A stretch of 64,000 nt of DNA, from positions 62,001-126,000 of the forward strand of contig JAEUKI010000057.1 in assembly GCA_016793325.1 (NCBI GenBank). Reading direction: 5' to 3'. The translations under genes were made by a program, and so were the position numbers. Source of the DNA: Myxococcales bacterium. GTDB taxonomy: Bacteria > Myxococcota_A > Polyangia > Polyangiales > Ga0077539. Shown in pieces: positions 18,201 through 25,154 of this stretch (positions within the stretch are counted from its first letter, which is position 1; each line of letters begins with the position of its first letter). The notes under the pieces were generated by a model, which was not told the origin of the DNA, made no database searches, and saw only the letters and a list, made by a program, of their open reading frames with translations.

Positions 18201-19493
18201 ATGCAGACGACGAGCGTGGTTCGTAGATCTCTCTGGTTGGCGGTGGTGTTGAGCGCGGGCTTGAGCGCCTGCGCGCCAGAGACGTCGATGGAAGTGCCCA
18301 ACGCGGCGGACGACTTCCTCACGGACGAAGTGACGGACGTGTCTCACACGCTCGTGAAGAACCAGACGATCGGCAACTGCTGGGCGTACGCCGCCGCGGG
18401 ATGGGCCGAGTCGCTGCACCGCTCGTGGGCGCAGGCGAACGCGACGACGAGCCTCCCCGCTGGCGCGTATCGCGACGAGAACATCAACATCTCCGAGTCG
18501 TGGATCACGTTCTGGGACTGGTACAGCAAGATCAGCTCGACGGGCGGCGTGACGACCAACGCGTCTGGCCGCTCGGAGCTCTCGACCGGAGGCTGGTGGG
18601 ACTCTGCGGCGGATACGCTGCGCCGTCGCGGCGTCGTGTTCGAAGCGGACTTCATCCCCGAAGAGGCCACCGCGCAGTCGTCGGCGCGTCAGCGCAGCGC
18701 GCTCGCCGCGATCAACACGGAGCTCAACATGGGCGGCCGCCTCGCCACTGCTGCAGACCGCAGCAACAAGGCGAAGGTGCTCGAGGTGCTGCTCTCTGCG
18801 TGGCAGCTCAACGACAACGTGAAGAGCACGATCCTGCGTCTCTACGGGATGGACGGCTCGCGCACGATCCTGTCGACCACGTCGAGCGACCTCGGGTTCG
18901 TCCGTCGCGCGCGTGACATTCGCGTGCGCACGCCGATCTACCGCAGCGGCCGCACGGTGCAGCAAGACACGACGCTCGAGCAGGTCGTCCCAGGCGGAAC
19001 GTACGCGTGGCGCACCGCGAGCTACTCGACCTTTACGAGCGGCCGCACGAGCTTCCACCAGCGCGTGATGCGCGCGCTCAATGACCGCGCGCCGGTGCTG
19101 ATCTCGTGGCTCGTGGATTTCAACTATCGCCAGGGCGCGTTGTTCCAAGTGCCGATGATGCGCCCGATGCCGGGTCGTCAGGGCGGACACCTCACGGTGC
19201 TCGAGGACTACCAAGTGACGATCCGTCAGCCCGGCCAGCCCGAGCGCACGCTCCGCGCGGGCGAGATGGCGAGCGCCGCGGACATGGCCCTCGCGGTCCA
19301 GTACGGAACTGTCGAGTTCTATCGCATCAAGAACTCGTGGGGCACGGGCGTCGACCCGACCGGCACGGGCACGATGGGCGGCTACAACGACCTGTACATG
19401 AACTACCTCAACGGCCCGATCGCCTGGACCACGGGCACGACCACGAGCGATCGCACGCCGCTCTCGAGCGTGACGCTTCCGAACGGCTACTGA
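18201..19493 (+). CDS. Lipid-anchored papain-like (C1) cysteine peptidase
   Basis: 430 aa from ATG 18201; AGGTGAGG upstream favours it over GTG 18195. Signal peptide ends in LSAC (Cys24), a good lipobox. The active site is complete: Gln55 (oxyanion) and Cys60 in VKNQTIGNCWAYAAAG, His330 in GGHLTVLEDY, Asn378 in FYRIKNSWG. Only ~30 residues separate the lipidated Cys from the oxyanion Gln, so there is no room for the inhibitory propeptide of most papain-like zymogens. This recalls bleomycin-hydrolase-type (C1B) enzymes, though overall similarity cannot be checked here. It should sit in the periplasm or on the outer membrane. Substrate unknown. lolA follows, 130 bases downstream. Confidence 0.88.
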   Translation: MQTTSVVRRSLWLAVVLSAGLSACAPETSMEVPNAADDFLTDEVTDVSHTLVKNQTIGNCWAYAAAGWAESLHRSWAQANATTSLPAGAYRDENINISESWITFWDWYSKISSTGGVTTNASGRSELSTGGWWDSAADTLRRRGVVFEADFIPEEATAQSSARQRSALAAINTELNMGGRLATAADRSNKAKVLEVLLSAWQLNDNVKSTILRLYGMDGSRTILSTTSSDLGFVRRARDIRVRTPIYRSGRTVQQDTTLEQVVPGGTYAWRTASYSTFTSGRTSFHQRVMRALNDRAPVLISWLVDFNYRQGALFQVPMMRPMPGRQGGHLTVLEDYQVTIRQPGQPERTLRAGEMASAADMALAVQYGTVEFYRIKNSWGTGVDPTGTGTMGGYNDLYMNYLNGPIAWTTGTTTSDRTPLSSVTLPNGY

Positions 19494-19623
19494 TCGCGCT
19501 TCGGGGGGCGAAACGCGCGCTGGGGGCGCGCACGGTGACCACTCGAGGAGCCACCTTCGCGCGCACAAGTGCGCCGACGGCATTGCACCTTTTGTGGGGC
19601 ACGGCCGTATAACCCTCAGCACC

Positions 19624-20538
19624 GTGAAGCTCGAACACTCAGCCCACCGCGCGCTCGCGCTCACCCTCGTTCTCTCGACGCCGATCGTCGCGATGGCTCG
19701 CACGCCGCGATCGCGTCCGCAGCAGTCTGCACAGACGCGCCCACGCGCGGACGCAGGAGCCCCTCGCGCCGATGCGTCTGCTCCCGTGGCTCGCGCCGAC
19801 GCTGGTGCACCCCGCGCCGACGCTGCGGTCGCTGCGCCGACGATCCCCGCGCCGCCCGGCGGCGCGACGGTGAATCGCGCGTACAGCGCCGCGCAGATCG
19901 TGGCGGGCGTGCAGGCGTTCTACAACGCGACGACCTCGTTTCGCGCGAACTTCCGCCAGTTCAACACGGCTGCGGTGAGCAACACGACGACCGAGTCTGC
20001 GGGCGTCGTGACGTTCATGCGACCGGGTCGCATGCGGTGGGAGTACAGCAACCCCGCGGGCAACGTCGTGATCAGCAACGGCTCGACGATCTGGACGTAT
20101 CAGGCCAGCGCGAACCAGGTGTTTCAGGCGAACTTGCAGCAGTCGCAGCTGCCCACGGCGTTTTCGTTTTTGATGGGAAGCGGCAGCCTCGCGCGTGACT
20201 TCGAGGCGCGCATTCGCACGACAAACGCGCCCGGCTATCAGAACTACTACATGCTCGAGCTCACGCCGACGACGCCCAACCCCAACTTCGCGCGGCTCGT
20301 GCTGTTCGTCGAACCGCAGCGGTATCAAGTGGTCGAGGCCGCGGTGATCGATCAGCAGAACAACCGCAACCGGTTTCAGTTTTTGCCAACGGGCATTCAG
20401 CTCAACGTCAACTGGCTGCAGCCCGATGGCGCTGCGCCGGCGCGGCCCGACGCGGGTGCGGGCGTCGCGCTCCCGCCGCGCGGACCGCGGTTCTTCGACT
20501 TTACCGTTCCTGCGCGGGCGACCGTCATCCGTCCGTAG
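19624..20538 (+). CDS. lolA: Outer-membrane lipoprotein carrier protein LolA
   Basis: 304 aa from GTG 19624; signal peptide VKLEHSAHRALALTLVLSTPIVAMA. Residues ~28-80 are a low-complexity Arg/Ala/Asp/Pro linker with repeated APRADA units, an extension absent from ordinary ~200-aa LolA. The LolA fold follows: FYNATTSFRANFRQFN, GVVTFMRPGRMRWEYSNPAGNVVISNGSTIWTY-type strands, and a late FVEPQRYQVVEAAVID. LolA ferries lipoproteins from LolCDE across the periplasm to the outer membrane. This fits a region rich in lipoprotein genes. The last ~50 residues are again Pro/Ala-rich. Confidence 0.88.
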   Translation: MKLEHSAHRALALTLVLSTPIVAMARTPRSRPQQSAQTRPRADAGAPRADASAPVARADAGAPRADAAVAAPTIPAPPGGATVNRAYSAAQIVAGVQAFYNATTSFRANFRQFNTAAVSNTTTESAGVVTFMRPGRMRWEYSNPAGNVVISNGSTIWTYQASANQVFQANLQQSQLPTAFSFLMGSGSLARDFEARIRTTNAPGYQNYYMLELTPTTPNPNFARLVLFVEPQRYQVVEAAVIDQQNNRNRFQFLPTGIQLNVNWLQPDGAAPARPDAGAGVALPPRGPRFFDFTVPARATVIRP

Positions 20539-20583
20539 CGACGCTCGACGAGGAGGGGGTTGTCGCGCAAGATCACGGGCCTG

Positions 20584-21942
20584 ATGAGCTTGCGCTTTCG
20601 TGCTCGGGGCGTCGCAACGTTCTTGATTGTGTGTGCGTCAGGGTGCACCGCGCCGCCGCTCCCGACAGAAGACGTCGCCAGCGACCGAGGCGTCGATGCA
20701 GCGAGCGACGCGGACAGCGCGGCGAGCGACGCGGACAGCGCGGCGAGCGACGCGGACAGCGCGGCGGACGCCCGCGATGCGAGTGACGCTGGTGCGCCGC
20801 GGGACTATTGTCGCTCGGGTCGCGCGGTCCCGGGCCTCGTCGCGCCTCCGGGATTTTGTGTGCGCAAATACTCGGACGTTCGACTGACGCGCGTGATGGC
20901 CGTCGCGCCGAACGGGGATCTGTTCGTCGCGGCTCCGGCGCGTGCGTCGGCCACGGGGCTCGTCGGCGGACCCGGCGCGATCGTCGTGCTCAGCGACGAC
21001 GAAGGCGACGGAACGATCGAGCAACGAATGTTCGCCACGGGCCTCGCGGACGTTCACGGGTTGGTGTTCGCAGGGGGCTTTCTGTACTTCACCAACGGCG
21101 CGACGGTGGTGCGCACGCCGTACCGCGCGGGACAGCGCGAAGAGACCGCGGGCGCGCGTGAGTTCGTGATCGGCGGAATGGTTCCCGACGGCATGGGCGG
21201 GATGCGTGTCGATCCAGAGTCGGTTCGCTTCGGCATCGGCGGCCGCGACACCCACGGGATGGCGCGCTCACCGAGTGGAACGATCTACGTAACCCGCGGC
21301 GAGTACAGCTCGTGCTCTGTTGGACCGGGCGGCGTGCGCGCTGCGGGAACGGGCGAGGTCTATCGCCTCGGGATGCATTCGCTCGAGCGAGCGCTGTTCG
21401 GCTTTCGAAATCCGATGTACGCGCGCTGTCACTTCTCGCGAGAGCTCTGCATGGTTGCCGAGCTCGGCGAAGACCAGACCACGGGCGCGATCGAGAAGCT
21501 CTTGGTGATCACGCCGAGCGAATCGTGGTTCGGCTATCCGTGCTGCTACCAGCGCGGCGTCGGACCGCAAGCGATGTCGGGCGACTGCAACGACGTGCGC
21601 CAGGAAGAAGTCTCCATTCCGCTCGGCGACACGCCGTTCGGGTTCGATTGGGAGCGCGGGCGATGGCCAGAGCCGTATCGCAACGGGCTCTTCGTCGCGC
21701 TGCACGGGAGCTTCTACCTCCCGAACTACGCGGGCGCTGCGGTTGTGTACCTCCCGACCGACCCAGCGACGGGCATCCCTCGACGACAAGCGGCGATCCC
21801 GTTTCTCGCGACGACCAACGCGAGTCCGACGCCCTCGTTGCAGCGACCGACCGATGTTGTGTTCTCGGACGACGGCCGGATGTTCGTGAGCGACGACCTC
21901 GGCGGCGGCGTTTACATGTTGGCGCCCGAGCTCGCGCGCTGA
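20584..21942 (+). CDS. Lipoprotein with sugar-dehydrogenase-like beta-propeller (tandem copy 1)
   Basis: 452 aa from ATG 20584. AGGAGGGGG sits at 20551-20559, 24 bases before this ATG and directly before a TTG at 20560, so the start is uncertain. Lipobox ASGC is followed by an Asp/Ala/Ser linker with three copies of SDADSAA. The body resembles PQQ-dependent glucose/sorbosone dehydrogenase-type six-blade propellers: TRVMAVAPNGDLFVAAPA, GLADVHGLVFAGGFLYFTNG, RDTHGMARSPSGTIYVTRGEYSSC, LGDTPFGFDWERGRWPEPYRN-type segments. It carries paired Cys near SRELCMVAELGEDQ and GYPCCYQ. Whether it binds PQQ or is enzymatic is unknown. A paralogue follows directly. Confidence 0.78.
   Translation: MSLRFRARGVATFLIVCASGCTAPPLPTEDVASDRGVDAASDADSAASDADSAASDADSAADARDASDAGAPRDYCRSGRAVPGLVAPPGFCVRKYSDVRLTRVMAVAPNGDLFVAAPARASATGLVGGPGAIVVLSDDEGDGTIEQRMFATGLADVHGLVFAGGFLYFTNGATVVRTPYRAGQREETAGAREFVIGGMVPDGMGGMRVDPESVRFGIGGRDTHGMARSPSGTIYVTRGEYSSCSVGPGGVRAAGTGEVYRLGMHSLERALFGFRNPMYARCHFSRELCMVAELGEDQTTGAIEKLLVITPSESWFGYPCCYQRGVGPQAMSGDCNDVRQEEVSIPLGDTPFGFDWERGRWPEPYRNGLFVALHGSFYLPNYAGAAVVYLPTDPATGIPRRQAAIPFLATTNASPTPSLQRPTDVVFSDDGRMFVSDDLGGGVYMLAPELAR
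20704..20766 (+). repeat. Three tandem 21-bp repeats in a lipoprotein linker
   Basis: Three identical 21-base units starting AGCGACGCGG encode SDADSAA three times, directly after the lipidated Cys region of the gene at 20584. Because the unit is a multiple of three, copy-number change would lengthen or shorten the acidic tether without shifting the frame. Confidence 0.9.
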
Positions 21943-22067
21943 CTCGTTCGAAGCGCTCGCCGCGCGATCGCGAGCACGCAAAGCGTGCAGGGGCGTACTG
22001 TGAATCGCGCGTAAATTGCACTGTGAAGTGCGACTGCATCGCGAGGCGCGTGCGCCGATCGACCGTG

Positions 22068-22089
22068 GACCGATCGCGTTGGATCGGTC
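22068..22089. promoter_or_regulatory. Perfect 8-bp inverted repeat ahead of propeller gene 2
   Basis: GACCGATC at 22068-22075 and GATCGGTC at 22082-22089 are separated by 6 bases, and end 13 bases before the ATG at 22103. It could be a repressor site or an RNA hairpin limiting ribosome access. It has no U-tract, so it is a poor terminator for the upstream copy. Confidence 0.4.
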
Positions 22090-22102
22090 ATCCTCTGCGT
22101 GC

Positions 22103-23554
22103 ATGAAGAGCTCGGGTCGGATCAGCGTGCTTGCGCTTACGAAGTTCGGCGCGGTCGGAGTTGTTTGCGTTGCGAGCGTACTCGCAGGCTGTTCGCAGCC
22201 ACCGCCGCCACCAGACTCGTCACCAGACGTCGTGCAGGACAGCGCCGACGTGCAGCAACCGCAGGACGTTCCATCGATGGACGTCGTGGACAGCGGTGAC
22301 GGAGCGACGGACACGGGCGTCGACACAGCCAGTCCGATCGACCCGGCGTGTATCCCGTTGCGGCCGACGGTGGGGTCGGGGACGGGGCCTTCTGCCGATC
22401 AGTGCGCGGGATTTCGCGCGCCCGAGATGGGCACAGGCGCGCCGTGGTGTTCGCTCGGCGCGGACGTTCCCGGGTTGCGAGCGCCGACGGGGTTTTGCAT
22501 CCGACGCTTCGCGACGCTCGGGCTCCCGCGCGTGATGGCCTTTGCGCCGAACGGCGATCTGTTCGTCGCGTCTCCCTCGGCGCCGACCGCGGCAGGCGAC
22601 TCCGGTGGCATGGGCGCGATCGTCGTGCTCAGCGACGACAACCGCGACGGAACAGCGGAAATGCACACCTTCGCCTCCGGCCTCGACACGGTGCACGGCA
22701 TCGCGTTCAGCGGCGGCTTCGTCTACTTCACGACCACGGACGCTGTGATGCGCTCGCCGTACACTATGGGCCAACGCGCCGAGATGGCGGGCTCGCGGCA
22801 GACGGTCGCAGGGGGGCCGATGACGACGCTCGGCTCGACCTTCGCGCGCGGCGGACGCTGGACGCACGGGCTCGCAGCGAGCGTCAACGGACGCATCCTC
22901 GCGACGCGCGGCGAGTACAGCTCGTGCGCGATCGGACCGGACGGACGGCCTGCGCCCGGGATCGGCGAGGTCTACGAAGTGAGCATGGGCGCGCTCAATC
23001 GAGTGGCGAGCGGCTTTCGCAACCCGATGTACGCGCGCTGCCACCCGTGTCGCGACCTGTGCATCGCGGCTGAGCTTGGCGAAGATCAGACGACCGGCGC
23101 CGTCGAGTCGCTCGTGGCGATCACGAACAACAACTGGTTCGGCTACCCGTGTTGCTACCAGAGCACGACGGGACCGCGCGCCTCGACGGGCTTGTGTCGC
23201 TGCATCGACAACCAGCAGGTGAAGATCAACCTCGGCGACACGCCGTTCGGGTTCGATTGGGAGCGCGGGGCGTGGCCTGCGCCGTTCCGCAACGGCGTGT
23301 TCGTCGCGCTGCACGGGAGCTTCTACCTTCCCAATTACGCGGGCGCGGGCATCGTGTACTTGCCGACGGATCCTGCGACGGGATTGCCTCAACCGGGGAC
23401 GCCCACGCGCTTCATCGAGGCCACCAACGGCAGCGCGCAACCGTCGTTGTTGCGTCCGAGCGACGTGCTGTTCTCGCGCGACGGAAGGATGTTCTTCTCC
23501 GACGACAAGGGCCGCGGGATCTATTGGGTCGCGCCGACCGACTGGAGAATGTGA
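22103..23554 (+). CDS. Lipoprotein with sugar-dehydrogenase-like beta-propeller (tandem copy 2)
   Basis: 483 aa from ATG 22103. Signal peptide ends SVLAGC, followed by an acidic Asp/Val/Pro linker of ~60 residues. The propeller closely follows the upstream gene: RVMAFAPNGDLFVASPS, TVHGIAFSGGFVYF, RNPMYARCHPCRDLC, AELGEDQTTGAVESL, LGDTPFGFDWERGAWPAPF, FVALHGSFYLPNYAGAG. It adds Cys residues (CRDLC, GYPCCYQ, CRCIDN) that may form disulfides. The pair arose by duplication. A periplasmic or surface role is implied by the lipobox; substrate unknown. Its 3' end overlaps the convergent glycosyltransferase gene by 34 bases. Confidence 0.78.
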   Translation: MKSSGRISVLALTKFGAVGVVCVASVLAGCSQPPPPPDSSPDVVQDSADVQQPQDVPSMDVVDSGDGATDTGVDTASPIDPACIPLRPTVGSGTGPSADQCAGFRAPEMGTGAPWCSLGADVPGLRAPTGFCIRRFATLGLPRVMAFAPNGDLFVASPSAPTAAGDSGGMGAIVVLSDDNRDGTAEMHTFASGLDTVHGIAFSGGFVYFTTTDAVMRSPYTMGQRAEMAGSRQTVAGGPMTTLGSTFARGGRWTHGLAASVNGRILATRGEYSSCAIGPDGRPAPGIGEVYEVSMGALNRVASGFRNPMYARCHPCRDLCIAAELGEDQTTGAVESLVAITNNNWFGYPCCYQSTTGPRASTGLCRCIDNQQVKINLGDTPFGFDWERGAWPAPFRNGVFVALHGSFYLPNYAGAGIVYLPTDPATGLPQPGTPTRFIEATNGSAQPSLLRPSDVLFSRDGRMFFSDDKGRGIYWVAPTDWRM

Positions 23555-24672
23555 TCCGCGAGGCCGTCCCACGACGGCAATGATCTGCTGCGCGCGGCTG
23601 CGCGTCGGGACAGATCGCTCCGAAGTGTCGGTGAGTCGACGAGCGAGGCGAGCGCGTCGGCGACCGCGCGTTCGTCGGCCGGGGGAACGAGCATCGCAGC
23701 GTCCTCGACGAGCCACGGGATTCCACCGACGCGCGTCGTGACGATCGGCAGCGCGAACGCGAGGGCCTCGACGATCGCCGTCGGAGCGCTGTCCGCGGTG
23801 GACGTCAGCGCGAACACATCCGCGGCGGCGAGCCATCGATCGCGCTCGTCTGCGTCGACAGCGCCGACGAAGCGCACCGACGCTGGCGCGATGCGCTCGA
23901 GCCTCGCACGGTCTGGGCCGTCGCCGACGAACACCACCAACGCTCGCGCTGGGCTCAATGAACGGGCCGCTCGGACGAGGGTGTCGGCGCCCTTCTCCGA
24001 CGCGATGCGTGAGACACACACAATCAAGACGACGTCGTCCGCGATGCGCAGCGCTTCGCGGACCGCGCGGCGCGCGCTCGCTCGGTGTGTGATGGTTGGG
24101 GCGACGGCGGCCATTGGAAAATCGCTCGCGCTCGTGTGCTCAGCGAGCGCGGGGTCGAGCGCTGCTCGGAGGCCAGGGTGCGTGAACTGCAGCGACGTCG
24201 CGCGCCGCGCGATCGCGCGCTGAACGACGGCGGGCGTGCGAGCGAGGAGGAGGGCGTCTGTTCCGTGGACGATCGCGTGGTGCGGGCGACGGTCGCGCAC
24301 GAGCCCCGCGACGAGCGCTGACGGGAGCGCGAAGTGCGAGACGAGCGCGTCGCACGCAGCGAGTCGACGGTGAGCGGTCGCGAGCATCCGCAGTGAAAAC
24401 GACAGCGCGAGCGCGGACGACGCGAGCGGCGTCGCGCGGAGTTTGTGCGGGGCGCCGTGGTCGTAGAAGAGGCCCCGTTCGCCGCGGGAGTACTGGACGC
24501 TAACGAGCTCGCAGCGGTCGCTCTCGATCGGTCGCGATCGCGGGTGCGCGGCGAAGAGGACCGTGGCTCGGTGGCCTCGCGCGACGATCGCGCGCGTGAG
24601 CGCGTACACGAACGAGCCGGCGACGCGGTCGGACTCGTGAGGCCACGACGTCGCGAGCACTCCGAGGTGCAT
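23521..24672 (-). CDS. Glycosyltransferase family 4 protein
   Basis: 383 aa from ATG 24672 (MHLGVLATSWPHESDRVAGSFVYALTRAIVARGH). GT-B fold: the N-terminal domain ends near HAIVHGTDALLLAR. The C-terminal donor-binding domain starts VLIVCVSRIASEKGADTLVRAARSL and contains SAPTAIVEALAFALPIVTTRVGGIP, the E-x7-E motif of GT4 retaining enzymes. It would transfer a nucleotide-sugar residue to a lipid or glycan at the cytoplasmic face. There is no signal peptide. Repeat copy 1 begins 18 bases upstream of the start codon, so that element may carry its promoter. Acceptor and sugar are unknown. Confidence 0.88.
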   Translation of the reverse strand: MHLGVLATSWPHESDRVAGSFVYALTRAIVARGHRATVLFAAHPRSRPIESDRCELVSVQYSRGERGLFYDHGAPHKLRATPLASSALALSFSLRMLATAHRRLAACDALVSHFALPSALVAGLVRDRRPHHAIVHGTDALLLARTPAVVQRAIARRATSLQFTHPGLRAALDPALAEHTSASDFPMAAVAPTITHRASARRAVREALRIADDVVLIVCVSRIASEKGADTLVRAARSLSPARALVVFVGDGPDRARLERIAPASVRFVGAVDADERDRWLAAADVFALTSTADSAPTAIVEALAFALPIVTTRVGGIPWLVEDAAMLVPPADERAVADALASLVDSPTLRSDLSRRAAARSRSLPSWDGLADHILQSVGATQ

Positions 24673-24690
24673 CACGAACGCCGGCCTGAA

Positions 24691-24803
24691 CCGCCACTCA
24701 TTCGGTGCCGCACTTTCGTCGATCGATTCGTGGCGGTTCGACTTGATTTCAACCACGCCGACGCTCTTCCCATGGGTACGCCGTTCAAGGGTGGCGTGGT
24801 TTG
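24691..24803. repeat. Dispersed intergenic repeat, copy 1
   Basis: A 62-base core (24691-24752) matches the core of copy 2 at 55 of 64 aligned columns (hand alignment), and a 22-base second block (24782-24803) matches at 21 of 22. The core is bounded by CCGCCAC (24691-24697) and GTGGCGG (24730-24736), an exact inverted repeat. AACCACGCC (24751-24759) and GGCGTGGTT (24793-24801) form another. It lies directly upstream of the GT4 start on the minus strand and ends 18 bases from the small-RNA terminator. Confidence 0.8.
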
Positions 24804-24821
24804 GGCGCGATCGCGCGGGAG

Positions 24822-24879
24822 AAAAAAAACCGGCCGCACAGCGAGGGGGAGGGGGGGAGCGCCTCGCAGATACGGCCGG
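24822..24879 (-). terminator. Strong intrinsic terminator (hairpin 2 plus U8)
   Basis: Two stacked perfect stems (7 and 6 bp, joined by a 5/4 internal loop that can add G-U and A-U pairs) run straight into eight T on the minus strand. This is the clearest intrinsic terminator noted in the window. No protein gene on the minus strand ends here, so it needs a transcript of its own. Confidence 0.8.
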
Positions 24880-24937
24880 GGTGATAGACGACGGCGGCTC
24901 TCGATGGAGGGGGGGGCATTCGAGTGCCGCCGCGTGA
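24822..24937 (-). ncRNA. Candidate sigma54-dependent small RNA with two C-rich-loop hairpins
   Basis: Predicted minus-strand transcript of ~116 nt. Hairpin 1 pairs CGGCGGC (24932-24926) with GCCGCCG (24898-24892) and CUCGA with UCGAG, with one A-A mismatch; its loop has C8 then UCC. Hairpin 2 pairs CCGGCCG (24879-24873) with CGGCCGG (24836-24830) and GCGAGG with CCUCGC across a small internal loop; its loop has C7 then UCC. Hairpin 2 is followed directly by eight U (24829-24822). A -24/-12 promoter places the start at about 24937, five bases before hairpin 1. Loops complementary to GGAGG suggest an RNA that pairs with ribosome-binding sites. Not tested for homologues; no protein is convincingly encoded. 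Confidence 0.65.
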
Positions 24938-24946
24938 CGAAGACAT

Positions 24947-24964
24947 CTGCAGTGCGTATGCCAG
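24947..24964 (-). promoter_or_regulatory. Sigma54-type -24/-12 promoter
   Basis: On the minus strand the sequence reads CTGGCATACGCACTGCAG. It matches TGGCA...TGCA of the consensus TGGCACG-N4-TTGCW and has the obligatory GG-N10-GC spacing. The -12 C is at 24949, so transcription would start at about 24937. No enhancer-binding site was identified. Confidence 0.6.
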
Positions 24965-25154
24965 GTAGTGATCTGTTGAAATCATTGAAGAAAATATCTT
25001 CTGGCGACTGCTGACCTTTCAGCCTTGCAAGTTCGCAATTGCACGATGGAAGCCATGCGACCGTCGCGCACCGTTCGGTCGAGGCTGATGGCGAGCGAAG
25101 GTTCGTGGCGATGGGGGTTCGAGGCGCACGGGGGCTTGGGTATGGTTCGCGCCG

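Noticed and set aside
24785..24985. 66-codon minus-strand ORF overlapping the small-RNA locus
   Set aside because: It starts upstream of the predicted transcript start, runs through both hairpins and the terminator, and has no ribosome site or recognisable domain.
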